In this document: positions 57,461 through 63,781 of the stretch, one piece after another
Layout of the letters: each line of letters starts with the position of its first letter
How positions within the stretch are numbered: position 1 is the stretch's first letter
Origin: a virus
Reading direction: 5' to 3' (one strand)
Length of the DNA: 64,000 nt
Virus record (IMG/VR): IMGVR_UViG_3300042484_002457
Span: 1-64,000 of that record
The notes under the pieces: model-generated
Database searches by the model: none
Seen by the model: only the letters and a program-made list of their open reading frames with translations
Told to the model about the DNA's origin: nothing
Translations under genes and position numbers: made by a program

Positions 57461-57677
57461 ACTTTATGGTAGATCAGTGTTGGTACAAGACGGCCAAGTT
57501 GATCGAGCACTGCGTAAATTAAAAAAGAAGGTACAGGCATCAGGTTTGATGGAAGAGCTGCAACAACGAGCACACTACATCAAACCCACAACGGCCCGCA
57601 AAATCCAGGCAGGCGCTGCAAGATCGCGCTGGCGCAAAAAGCTTCGTGAGCAAGAACTGCCTAAAAAACTGTACTAA
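57453..57677 (+). CDS. bS21-like ribosomal protein
   Basis: 74 residues. The pattern VLVQDGQVDRALRKLKKKVQASGLMEELQQRAHYIKPTTARK and a basic end RKKLREQELPKKLY match bacterial ribosomal protein S21 (typical start VREGEPFDxALRRFKR, then YEKPTxxRK). S21 helps the 30S bind initiation sites. A phage copy could replace the host one and favour phage mRNA, many of which here seem leaderless or late. It overlaps clpX by 8 bases and the next gene by 1. Confidence 0.85.
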   Translation: MGKLYGRSVLVQDGQVDRALRKLKKKVQASGLMEELQQRAHYIKPTTARKIQAGAARSRWRKKLREQELPKKLY

Positions 57678-57940
57678 TGTACATTGAGTTCAGTCTGGTT
57701 GGGTGGTCAATTCGAGCAAGCTACGAGATTGACCACGCTCTACAGGAGTGGAGCAACAAATACAATATCCCTTATAACGTAAAAAACGTCAAGGAGTTCA
57801 AACGCACAACGTTTGATCAGGACGAGTATTATTCATTGTTTGCTATGACATGGAATCCTGATCAAAAACATCCTGCTTTGGGCAGGTGGCGCATTGTGTC
57901 TGACCTAAATAACAAAATAGAATTCAGTTCTAGTGTATAA
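57677..57940 (+). CDS. Hypothetical protein
   Basis: 87 residues: IEFSLVGWSIRASYEIDHALQEWSNKYNIPYNVKNVKEFKRTTFDQDEYYSLFAMTWNP. A ferredoxin-like alpha/beta fold is likely, and the sequence suggests a family of conserved phage proteins, unknown to me by name. It overlaps the S21-like gene by one base and leads into the Hsp20 promoter. Confidence 0.7.
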   Translation: MYIEFSLVGWSIRASYEIDHALQEWSNKYNIPYNVKNVKEFKRTTFDQDEYYSLFAMTWNPDQKHPALGRWRIVSDLNNKIEFSSSV

Positions 57941-57946
57941 TAAATA
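57939..57946 (+). promoter_or_regulatory. T4-type late promoter, AATAAATA
   Basis: 65 bases before ATG 58011, followed by CT. Confidence 0.55.
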
Positions 57947-57949
57947 CTC

Positions 57950-57979
57950 TTGTAAAGTGCTGATAAGCAGGCTTTACAA
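57950..57979 (+). promoter_or_regulatory. Hairpin at the 5' end of the Hsp20 mRNA
   Basis: TTGTAAAG (57950-57957) pairs with CTTTACAA (57972-57979); TGC/GCA (57958-57960, 57967-57969) extends it. The late start is predicted at about 57952, so the hairpin is essentially the 5' end. An RNA thermometer is possible because heat-shock genes often have one, but the AAAGGAG site is outside the stem. Confidence 0.45.
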
Positions 57980-58010
57980 AGTCATAAATCGCTTAATAAA
58001 GGAGAATAAC

Positions 58011-58463
58011 ATGACAAAAACTTTAACTCTTCGTTCTTTCGACATTCCCGCAATCACCAAATTTGGTATCGGCTTTGATAACATGTTTGATGAACTCATG
58101 CGGGTAAGCGCCCAACAAGGCTCAACAAATTATCCACCCTACAACATTGTACAAATCAACGAAGATGAGTACATGATTAGTCTTGCTGTGGCTGGTTTTG
58201 GGCTTGATAATCTCTCAGTTACCAAGGACAAAAATTTCTTGATCATTGAAGGCAAAGAATATCAGTCTGACAGCGAAAAGATTGTGCCAAACTACCTGCA
58301 CAAAGGTATTAGCAATAGAGATTTCCGTCGTGAATTCCAACTTGCAGATCATGTGGAAATCAACAATGCGCACCTTGAACTTGGTATCTTGAATGTGCGT
58401 TTAAAGCGCGAAGTTCCTGAGGAAGCCAGGCCTAAAACTATTGCTATCACTTACAAAACTTGA
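58011..58463 (+). CDS. Small heat-shock protein, Hsp20/IbpA type
   Basis: 150 residues. The alpha-crystallin domain starts at PPYNIVQINEDEYMISLAVAGFGLDNLSV (about 44-72) and includes LIIEGKEYQSDSEK, YLHKGISNRDFRREFQLADHVEINNAHLELGILNVRLKREVPEE. It holds unfolding proteins in solution. ATG 58011 with AAAGGAG is the start; an in-frame extension to 57933 overlaps the promoter. A T4-like phage Hsp20 is usual in aquatic phages and may help assembly. Confidence 0.93.
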   Translation: MTKTLTLRSFDIPAITKFGIGFDNMFDELMRVSAQQGSTNYPPYNIVQINEDEYMISLAVAGFGLDNLSVTKDKNFLIIEGKEYQSDSEKIVPNYLHKGISNRDFRREFQLADHVEINNAHLELGILNVRLKREVPEEARPKTIAITYKT

Positions 58464-58469
58464 TATAAT
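58441..58469 (+). promoter_or_regulatory. Possible sigma70-type promoter for clpS
   Basis: TTGCTA 58441-58446, 17-base spacer, TATAAT 58464-58469; the late element TGTAAATA is 3 bases downstream. Confidence 0.4.
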
Positions 58470-58471
58470 AG

Positions 58472-58479
58472 TGTAAATA
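58472..58479 (+). promoter_or_regulatory. T4-type late promoter, TGTAAATA, with hairpin leader
   Basis: 41 bases before ATG 58520. CAGTGGCGGC (58480-58489) pairs with GCTGCCACTG (58495-58504), ten base pairs with one G-T. The predicted start lies within the 5' arm. Confidence 0.5.
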
Positions 58480-58519
58480 CAGTGGCGGCGCAGTGCTGCC
58501 ACTGGCAACAAGGAACAAA

Positions 58520-58834
58520 ATGTCACAATCAGAAACACGTACAAAAATCAAACCCTTGGAATCTATCATTGAGCCTCCAATGTTTCGAGTAATTTATCTT
58601 AACGATAATACCACTACCTATGACTTTGTTGTTGAAACCTTGGTTGACTATTTTAACTACACTGAAGAAACTGCTGATCAGATCACTGTGGATATTCATG
58701 AATCAGGATCGGCTATTGTGGCTGTGCTGCCCTATGAAATTGCCGAACAAAAAGGCGTTGAAGTCACAATGTTGGCTCGTGCACAAAGCTATCCTTTGCA
58801 GATCAAGCTTGAGCCTGAATCAGTAACTCAGTAA
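58520..58834 (+). CDS. clpS: ClpS-like adaptor
   Basis: 104 residues, right size for ClpS. FRVIYLNDNTTTYDFVVETLVDYF (about 22-45) keeps the NDx(T) segment, the Asn-Asp pair that binds N-degrons; VDIHESGSAIVAVLPYEIAEQK (about 61-82) has the conserved His and the AE-x-K helix; ends LQIKLEPE. ClpS normally brings N-end-rule substrates to ClpA. The window encodes ClpX and not ClpA, so it would act on the host ClpAP or with another partner. ATG 58520 chosen for AAGGA upstream. Confidence 0.9.
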   Translation: MSQSETRTKIKPLESIIEPPMFRVIYLNDNTTTYDFVVETLVDYFNYTEETADQITVDIHESGSAIVAVLPYEIAEQKGVEVTMLARAQSYPLQIKLEPESVTQ

Positions 58835-59616
58835 TCAATTACAATTCTTTGCGGGTAATACACATATTTTGAATACTGTGTATTGGCCCTGCCCCGACAG
58901 TTGTTGACAAATCGTATACCCGAGCGCACCTGATCTACACTGCCGTGATAGTGTCCAAAGCACCAGGTATGGATTTTGTTTTCAGTGTCAGCAGCGGCAG
59001 CCTGCATCATGTAACGATTGCCCATGACATTGAATCTCATGCTACCTTCAAGGTCAATATCATGCATGATCAAGGCAGGATCTGGCACAGTGTGAGTTAC
59101 CATCACAATCTTTTTGACATCTTGATGTGTTTGTAAACGTTTCACACTGTTGATCATGTACTGTGCGTCAGTAACTGCCATTTTACTAATGCTTTTTGCA
59201 GCCTGCGGGGAAATCATGTATTTTTCTTGTGCCCACATGCTGACTTGGTCCGGACTGATTGAAAAATCAAAATCGTATCCCCACCAGCCGTTGGTGCCAA
59301 GTATGGCAACACCATCTACTACAACCACGTTGTCTTGTAGATACACAACATTGGGGATTTTTTCAATTTGTTTGGCCAAAGGCACATAACTGGCGCTTAG
59401 GTTTTCAATGTAGTCAATATGCTCGTCATTGCCGTCAACATAGAACACTGCCTGATACACATTGCCCAGGTGTCGTAGTGTTTTTAGCAACAACTGACGA
59501 TCACGGGCAACATCACCAGCCACAACACAAATAGTGCTGGTGGGTTGGTGGTCCCAATTAAAATTGCCCCAGGTATCAACGTGCAAATCAGAAATTAAAT
59601 CAAATGCGAATCTCAT
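58828..59616 (-). CDS. Calcineurin-like metallophosphoesterase
   Basis: 262 residues on the minus strand. Metal motifs are all visible: DLISDLHVD (about 6-14), VVAGDVARD (GD, about 31-39), YVDGNDEHIDYI (GNxxH position, about 60), VTHTVP (about 170) and FGHYHG (about 218). It cleaves phosphate esters, such as RNA ends or cyclic nucleotides. Similar to T4-like phage phosphatases of unknown substrate. Its late element TTTAAATA ends 7 bases upstream. It is convergent with clpS by 7 bases. Confidence 0.88.
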   Translation of the reverse strand: MRFAFDLISDLHVDTWGNFNWDHQPTSTICVVAGDVARDRQLLLKTLRHLGNVYQAVFYVDGNDEHIDYIENLSASYVPLAKQIEKIPNVVYLQDNVVVVDGVAILGTNGWWGYDFDFSISPDQVSMWAQEKYMISPQAAKSISKMAVTDAQYMINSVKRLQTHQDVKKIVMVTHTVPDPALIMHDIDLEGSMRFNVMGNRYMMQAAAADTENKIHTWCFGHYHGSVDQVRSGIRFVNNCRGRANTQYSKYVYYPQRIVIDY

Positions 59617-59622
59617 GATACA

Positions 59623-59630
59623 TATTTAAA
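59623..59630 (-). promoter_or_regulatory. T4-type late promoter, TTTAAATA (minus strand)
   Basis: Ends 7 bases before the ATG at 59616. Confidence 0.4.
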
Positions 59631-59642
59631 AGGAAATACACT

Positions 59643-59996
59643 ATGAACATTATATTTGGCGATGCAGTAAAAGAGATACCCGATAGCTACACAATTCTAG
59701 AACTTGACACATTTCGACTACCAAATGCTCCGGATCCTGTGCCGTTTTATTGCTTGATTGAAAAGATTCCCATGGGAGACTTTGCAACCCTGGAGCACTG
59801 GAAAAAGATACATGCTGATTTGATCACACTGTATCGACAACAGCAGTGGAACTATTGCGAAAAAGCCCTGGAAAGCTTGTTGGGCAAATGGAACGGAGAA
59901 GTTGACACATTCTATCAAAGCTTGCTAGAGCGCATCAAAGACCACAAAGAAAACCCACCGCCCAAGGGCTGGGACGGCATACTAGACAAAAAATAA
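59643..59996 (+). CDS. Conserved phage protein
   Basis: 117 residues: FGDAVKEIPDSYTILELDTFRLPNAPDPVPFYCLIEKIPMGDFATLEHWKKIHADLITLYRQQQWNYCEKALESLLGKWNGEVDTFYQSLLERI. I recall this N-terminal half in cyanophage-type T4-like genomes, unassigned. The gene starts 26 bases after the divergent metallophosphoesterase start, with AAAGGA upstream. It ends near a terminator. Confidence 0.72.
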   Translation: MNIIFGDAVKEIPDSYTILELDTFRLPNAPDPVPFYCLIEKIPMGDFATLEHWKKIHADLITLYRQQQWNYCEKALESLLGKWNGEVDTFYQSLLERIKDHKENPPPKGWDGILDKK

Positions 59997-60017
59997 AGCA
60001 CTGTTTTATAAAATTAC

Positions 60018-60047
60018 AAACCCCGCGTAAATACTATGCGGGGTTTT
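60018..60047 (+). terminator. Intrinsic terminator with a late promoter in its loop
   Basis: AAACCCCGC (60018-60026) pairs with GCGGGGTTT (60038-60046) and the loop (60027-60037) is GTAAATACTAT. The T-tail TTTT follows. The loop holds most of a late promoter for csgF. Confidence 0.78.
60026..60033 (+). promoter_or_regulatory. T4-type late promoter, CGTAAATA, nested in a terminator
   Basis: Followed by CTAT as in the T4 late consensus. It would start transcripts about 60039, 11 bases before ATG 60050. The leader has no strong ribosome-binding site. Confidence 0.58.
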
Positions 60048-60049
60048 CC

Positions 60050-60487
60050 ATGAAAAACATAATAATAATAGCCTTGCTTGCTGTTTCAACACGGGCCGGA
60101 GCCACGGAGCTAGTACATCAATTCAATTCGCCTGCCTTTTCAGGAATGGGCTACAGTAGTCACGTGCTTACAATTGAGCAACTGGAAGCTACCCGTCGTC
60201 AAAAACTACGAGAAGAAGAAGCCAGCAGGCTGGCCCGGGCCGAGCTTGCGGCCAAACAAACCAACATAGCTAAATTCCTAGTCAACGTAGAAAGTCGCAT
60301 CTATGCTCAGTTGAGCAAGCAGTTGGCAGACTCGTTATTCAGCGGTGGCGGCACCACTGGCAGTTTGGATTTTCAAGGCACCAACATCAGCTGGGTCAAG
60401 ACTTCTACTGATGTCACCATGACCATTCTAGAAAGCAATGGTAATCGCACAGAGATCACTGTGCCACTAGCGAGTTTTGCATTTTGA
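60050..60487 (+). CDS. csgF: CsgF-like curli assembly factor
   Basis: 145 residues (E. coli CsgF 138). Signal peptide MKNIIIIALLAVSTRAGA, then the mature start (about 20) ELVHQFNSPAFSGMGYSSHVLTIEQLE. This matches the CsgF N-terminal region that plugs CsgG (FxNPxFGGN...LLxxA). A charged helix follows, then a long beta end (TGSLDFQGTNISWVKTSTDVTMTILESNGNRTEITVPLASF). CsgF sits in the CsgG pore and nucleates fibre on the outer face. It overlaps csgG by one base. Confidence 0.88.
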   Translation: MKNIIIIALLAVSTRAGATELVHQFNSPAFSGMGYSSHVLTIEQLEATRRQKLREEEASRLARAELAAKQTNIAKFLVNVESRIYAQLSKQLADSLFSGGGTTGSLDFQGTNISWVKTSTDVTMTILESNGNRTEITVPLASFAF

Positions 60488-61311
60488 TGAAAGCACTATT
60501 TTTATCATTGTTGTTGGCCTTGACTGGGTGTGCCAGTCTGGACCAAACTCAGTTTGATTCGCAGCCACCTCAGTTGGTGCCGCGACAAAACTTGTTGGCC
60601 ATGTTACCCGAACTGGATGGTCCACGAATACCTATTGCTGTATATGGTTTCACAGACAAGACTGGTCAGAAAAAAAGCAGTGAGAAGTTGGCGCTGTTTT
60701 CTACAGCAGTAACACAAGGTGCCGAAGTGTTCTTGATCAAGGCCTTACAAGATACTCCCAACTGGTTCACAGTGGTAGAACGTGTGAGTCTAGACAATCT
60801 GATCAAAGAGCGCCAGCTGATTAGAAATCAGCGCGAAGTATACGAAGGCAAAGAAGCCAAGCCGCTCAAGCCATTGCTGGTAGCCGGCCTTATGATTGAA
60901 GGTGGCATCATAGGTTATGACACCAACATCACGTCAGGCGGCAGTGGTGCTAGAATACTAGGCATTGGGGCCAGTACACAATATCGTGTGGATGAAATTG
61001 TTATTTCCATGCGAGTAGTTTCAGTTAACACTGGGGAAGTGTTGCTGAATACGGCTGTGAGTAAAACTGTTTTTAGCACAGCTCACAACCAAGGAGTTCT
61101 CAAATTTGTCGATGTTGGCACAATCAGCATTGAACTTGAGAATGGGGCTGCTATCAACGAGCCTACAACATACGCAGTTCGAATAGCCATTGAACAAGCG
61201 GTGTATGAAATGATCCAAGAAGGGGCAAAACGAAAACTTTGGTCATACAAAAAGGGTACACCCCCAAGGAGTGGCGTAGAGGATAGTAACTCACCCACAA
61301 AACAAAAATGA
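60487..61311 (+). CDS. csgG: CsgG-like outer-membrane secretion lipoprotein
   Basis: 274 residues (E. coli CsgG 277). Lipoprotein signal MKALFLSLLLALTGC with LTGC lipobox (Cys about 15). CsgG features are PRIPIAVYGFTDKTGQKK (about 47-64), GAEVFLIKALQDTPNWFTVVERVSLDNLIKERQLIR (about 80-115), LKPLLVAGLMIEGGIIGYDTNITSGGSGARILGIGAS, the YRVDEIVISMRVVSVNTGEVLLNTAVSKTVFS strands and EQAVYEMIQEGA. Nine copies should form a diffusion pore for curlin. In a phage it may secrete curlin-like protein, admit molecules, or help lysis. Confidence 0.92.
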   Translation: MKALFLSLLLALTGCASLDQTQFDSQPPQLVPRQNLLAMLPELDGPRIPIAVYGFTDKTGQKKSSEKLALFSTAVTQGAEVFLIKALQDTPNWFTVVERVSLDNLIKERQLIRNQREVYEGKEAKPLKPLLVAGLMIEGGIIGYDTNITSGGSGARILGIGASTQYRVDEIVISMRVVSVNTGEVLLNTAVSKTVFSTAHNQGVLKFVDVGTISIELENGAAINEPTTYAVRIAIEQAVYEMIQEGAKRKLWSYKKGTPPRSGVEDSNSPTKQK

Positions 61312-61934
61312 AAATAACAAGATCTCTCAAAGGGACAATATTTGCATTGGGCATGATGGCGTTATCGCATGCACAGGCTGCAAATGAAATTTATATAGAG
61401 CAAGTTGGCGATAATGCCACTGTTACGTTGAAACAAGCTGGCAACAACAACACTATTGGTGATGCCCTGGCGCCAGCCTTTATTGGCGGTGGACAGAACA
61501 CAGTATACATTGAACAATCAGGCAGTGGCAATCAGCTGGCTATGTTGGTCAACGGTGCTGGCACCAATGTCACTTCCATAGTCACAGGCGACAGCAACCA
61601 ACAGACCATCACATGCGGAACCAGCATCAGCGCCAGCTGTAGCGGATCTGCAATCACGCATACCATAACAGGTGACAACAACGATGTGCAAAGTTTGCTG
61701 GGCACCACCGGAGGAGCACACACCAGCAATATCACAGTGCTAGGGGATTACAACCATGTCACACACAACAGTTCAGGATCAGGCGCCAACTCCGCCACAA
61801 TCAATGTTAGTGGGTCAGGTTCTGGTGCAACTCCCAACGCAATTACTGTGTCTCAAAGCGGTATGAATACTCAGAGTGCCACTGTCAATGCTTCAGGCAA
61901 TAACCTTAACATTAGCATTATTCAGTCTGACTAA
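61308..61934 (+). CDS. Curlin-like exported repeat protein
   Basis: 208 residues. Signal peptide MKITRSLKGTIFALGMMALSHAQA; the mature protein holds curlin-type repeats with spaced N/Q-x-(V/I)-x-(I/V)-x-Q-x-G-x-x-N: NEIYIEQVGDNATVTLKQAGNNN, NTVYIEQSGSGNQLAML, NAITVSQSGMNTQSATV. The composition (Ser, Gly, Asn, Gln, Thr) is as in CsgA and CsgB. A CGTSISASCSGS pair of cysteines in the middle is unusual. It is the likely substrate of the CsgG/CsgF pore. It overlaps csgG by 4 bases, and the next gene starts inside its end. Confidence 0.82.
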   Translation: MKITRSLKGTIFALGMMALSHAQAANEIYIEQVGDNATVTLKQAGNNNTIGDALAPAFIGGGQNTVYIEQSGSGNQLAMLVNGAGTNVTSIVTGDSNQQTITCGTSISASCSGSAITHTITGDNNDVQSLLGTTGGAHTSNITVLGDYNHVTHNSSGSGANSATINVSGSGSGATPNAITVSQSGMNTQSATVNASGNNLNISIIQSD

Positions 61935-62964
61935 TGCCTGGGCCGGCGTAGGCAAGGTCACAGAAATGTCGGGGCCGACAGAAATAATACGGGCTCAAAA
62001 AAGCATATCCAGTGCTGTGAATACTGCGGTGGAAATGAATGACACCATTGTCACGGCTCGATCCCGAGCTGAACTGACTTTTGAAGATGCCACCAAAGTA
62101 AAAATTACCGAGCAGTCAAAGCTGATAATTGATGACTTCGTATACGACCCCAAGCAAGGAACAGGCAAGTTGGCCATGAAAGTGGCCTTGGGCACAGCTA
62201 GATATGCATCGGGCCAAATAGCCAAAAATAATCCTCAACAGGTATCAGTCAAAACCCCTACAGCGTCAATTACTGTCAGGGGCACAGACTTTTCAATGAC
62301 AGTGGACGAGTTAGGTCGTAGCCTTGTTATGCTACTGCCCAGCTGCGATGACAAAACGTGTGTGACTGGGGCTATTGAAGTCAGTAACGAGGCTGGCAGC
62401 ATTTTGATGACCCAGGCCTATCAAGCCACCTTGGTTTCATCAGCAGACACTCTGCCTACAAGACCAGTTGTGTTAACCATTGATCAAGCCAACATCAACA
62501 ACATGTTGATCATTAGCCGACCTCGGGAAATCAGCGAAGACAACCGAGACAACAAACGCGATGTTCGAACAGCCTTGGACGTGAATTTTCTTGATCAAGA
62601 CTTTTTAAAACCTGCAGACTTGGACAATCAGCTGGATGCGTTTAATCAACTGGATCGCAATGAACTAGAAGATGACCTGTTGCCCAACGCATTGGATGCT
62701 GTAAATGCTGCTTTGTCAGCCACGCAAGAAGCCATGTCAACTACACTCAGCATGCTACCGGGCTATGACGCAGGCTCAGGGTTGAAATGGCGCACAACCG
62801 ATTCAGAACAGCTGGTTTTGACTAGATACAGCACTCATATTTTTGAACTAACTGTGCCCCGAGAACAAGGGGCAATCTTGGATCTACAACAGGACGGTAT
62901 TCCTGTGTATCAAAAAATCAACACAGGTGGAACCACCACCATCACAGTTATCCAGAGTCAATAA
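61888..62964 (+). CDS. FecR-domain exported protein
   Basis: 358 residues from ATG 61888. Signal peptide MLQAITLTLALFSLTNAWA, then a FecR-like beta domain (about 20-175): GKVTEMSGPTEIIRAQKSISSAVNTAVEMNDTIVTARSRAELTFEDATKVKI, ending in VSVKTPTASITVRGTDFSMTV. The rest is a helical linker rich in Asp and Leu (LDQDFLKPADLDNQLDAFNQLDRNELEDDLLPNALDAVNAA) and a small C-terminal domain. FecR domains bind peptidoglycan or control assembly of surface structures. The first 47 bases overlap the curlin-like gene in another frame. A GTG at 61876 would add four residues. Function with curli is inferred. Confidence 0.8.
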   Translation: MLQAITLTLALFSLTNAWAGVGKVTEMSGPTEIIRAQKSISSAVNTAVEMNDTIVTARSRAELTFEDATKVKITEQSKLIIDDFVYDPKQGTGKLAMKVALGTARYASGQIAKNNPQQVSVKTPTASITVRGTDFSMTVDELGRSLVMLLPSCDDKTCVTGAIEVSNEAGSILMTQAYQATLVSSADTLPTRPVVLTIDQANINNMLIISRPREISEDNRDNKRDVRTALDVNFLDQDFLKPADLDNQLDAFNQLDRNELEDDLLPNALDAVNAALSATQEAMSTTLSMLPGYDAGSGLKWRTTDSEQLVLTRYSTHIFELTVPREQGAILDLQQDGIPVYQKINTGGTTTITVIQSQ

Positions 62965-62967
62965 ATA
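62960..62967 (+). promoter_or_regulatory. T4-type late promoter, AATAAATA
   Basis: Followed by CTATT, an exact match to the T4 late consensus continuation. 25 bases before GTG 62992, with AAGGAG between. Confidence 0.6.
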
Positions 62968-62991
62968 CTATTATAAAAACAAGGAGCCATT

Positions 62992-63273
62992 GTGGGTGAA
63001 TTTTTTAAATTGGTAGCCGAAGTAGGCTTCCCGATAGCAGCAGCTATAGGTGCAGGATATTTTGTATTCTTGACATTGAAATTTATTTTGGCTGGCGTAA
63101 CCAGCAGCGTAAATGGTATCAAAGGCATCATTGGAGCACTGGACAATCGAGTCAAAACCATGAATCACGACGTGATACGCATTGACACTATTGTGAGCAA
63201 TGCTCTTGGACTTAGGCCTGATGTGGACCGTATTGCACGAGCAGATGGCAAGAACGATGCTCGGAGAGACTGA
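62992..63273 (+). CDS. Small membrane protein, copy 1 of a tandem pair
   Basis: 93 residues, GTG start with AAGGAG. One long span (FPIAAAIGAGYFVFLTLKFILAGV) follows a short polar start, then a helical tail (NRVKTMNHDVIRIDTIVSNALGLRPDVDR). It is related to the gene at 63455: GFPI.AA...GY, then D.R...... D.IR....V...L.LR. Such pairs can be holin and antiholin. The short time to a desaturase gene also suggests a membrane role. No certain family. Confidence 0.65.
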   Translation: MGEFFKLVAEVGFPIAAAIGAGYFVFLTLKFILAGVTSSVNGIKGIIGALDNRVKTMNHDVIRIDTIVSNALGLRPDVDRIARADGKNDARRD

Positions 63274-63455
63274 TGTTGTACTTTGATTATCATTGGGACC
63301 TAGACAAAGATGTTATGATTCCGGATCCTGAGTTGAATACTGACCAATTAGATTGGAAACCCGGGGACTTGTTTCAGGTTCAAGAATTCAATGGGAAGAA
63401 ATTTCTTTGCAGAGTTGACCCTTTGGTTAAATTTATACGAGATGGGGTAAAATAA
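63273..63455 (+). CDS. Small hypothetical protein
   Basis: 60 residues with TGATG overlap upstream and TAATG overlap downstream. LYFDYHWDLDKDVMIPDPELNTDQLDWKPGDLFQVQEFNGKKFLCRVDPLVKFI has the pattern of a small beta barrel. It sits between the two membrane proteins as one translational unit. No family recognised. Confidence 0.68.
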   Translation: MLYFDYHWDLDKDVMIPDPELNTDQLDWKPGDLFQVQEFNGKKFLCRVDPLVKFIRDGVK

Positions 63456-63778
63456 TGGACATAGCTGAACTCATAAACAAATATGGTTTCCCAATCGTGG
63501 CAGCTGGTGGCACCGGGTATATGATATACTATGTGTGGGAGTGGGCCACAAAAGAAATCAAGCCTGTGCTGAGCGAAGCCAACACTACTCTGATTGCCTT
63601 GATTGATCGCATTCGTATGCTGGACAATGACTTGATACGTTTGAATCAAAAAGTCAACACTGTGCTTCATTTGCGTGGCAAAATCATTGAAAGCGAACGT
63701 GTACTAGAAGCTCAAAAAGTAGACAATGAAGCTGAAAAGAAGTTTGAAGCTGCGGTCAAGACTGACACACAGAAATAA
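63455..63778 (+). CDS. Small membrane protein, copy 2 of a tandem pair
   Basis: 107 residues. One span (KYGFPIVAAGGTGYMIYYVWEWA) then a charged helical tail (ALIDRIRMLDNDLIRLNQKVNTVLHLRGKIIESERVLEAQKVDNEAEKKFEAAV). It is clearly related to the gene at 62992, so the two came from duplication. A holin-like or envelope role is possible. It ends 3 bases before the desaturase gene. Confidence 0.65.
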   Translation: MDIAELINKYGFPIVAAGGTGYMIYYVWEWATKEIKPVLSEANTTLIALIDRIRMLDNDLIRLNQKVNTVLHLRGKIIESERVLEAQKVDNEAEKKFEAAVKTDTQK

Positions 63779-63781
63779 TCA

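Noticed and set aside
57933-58010. Extended N-terminus of Hsp20
   Set aside because: It covers the late promoter and the leader hairpin. ATG 58011 follows AAAGGAG and gives a standard Hsp20 start.
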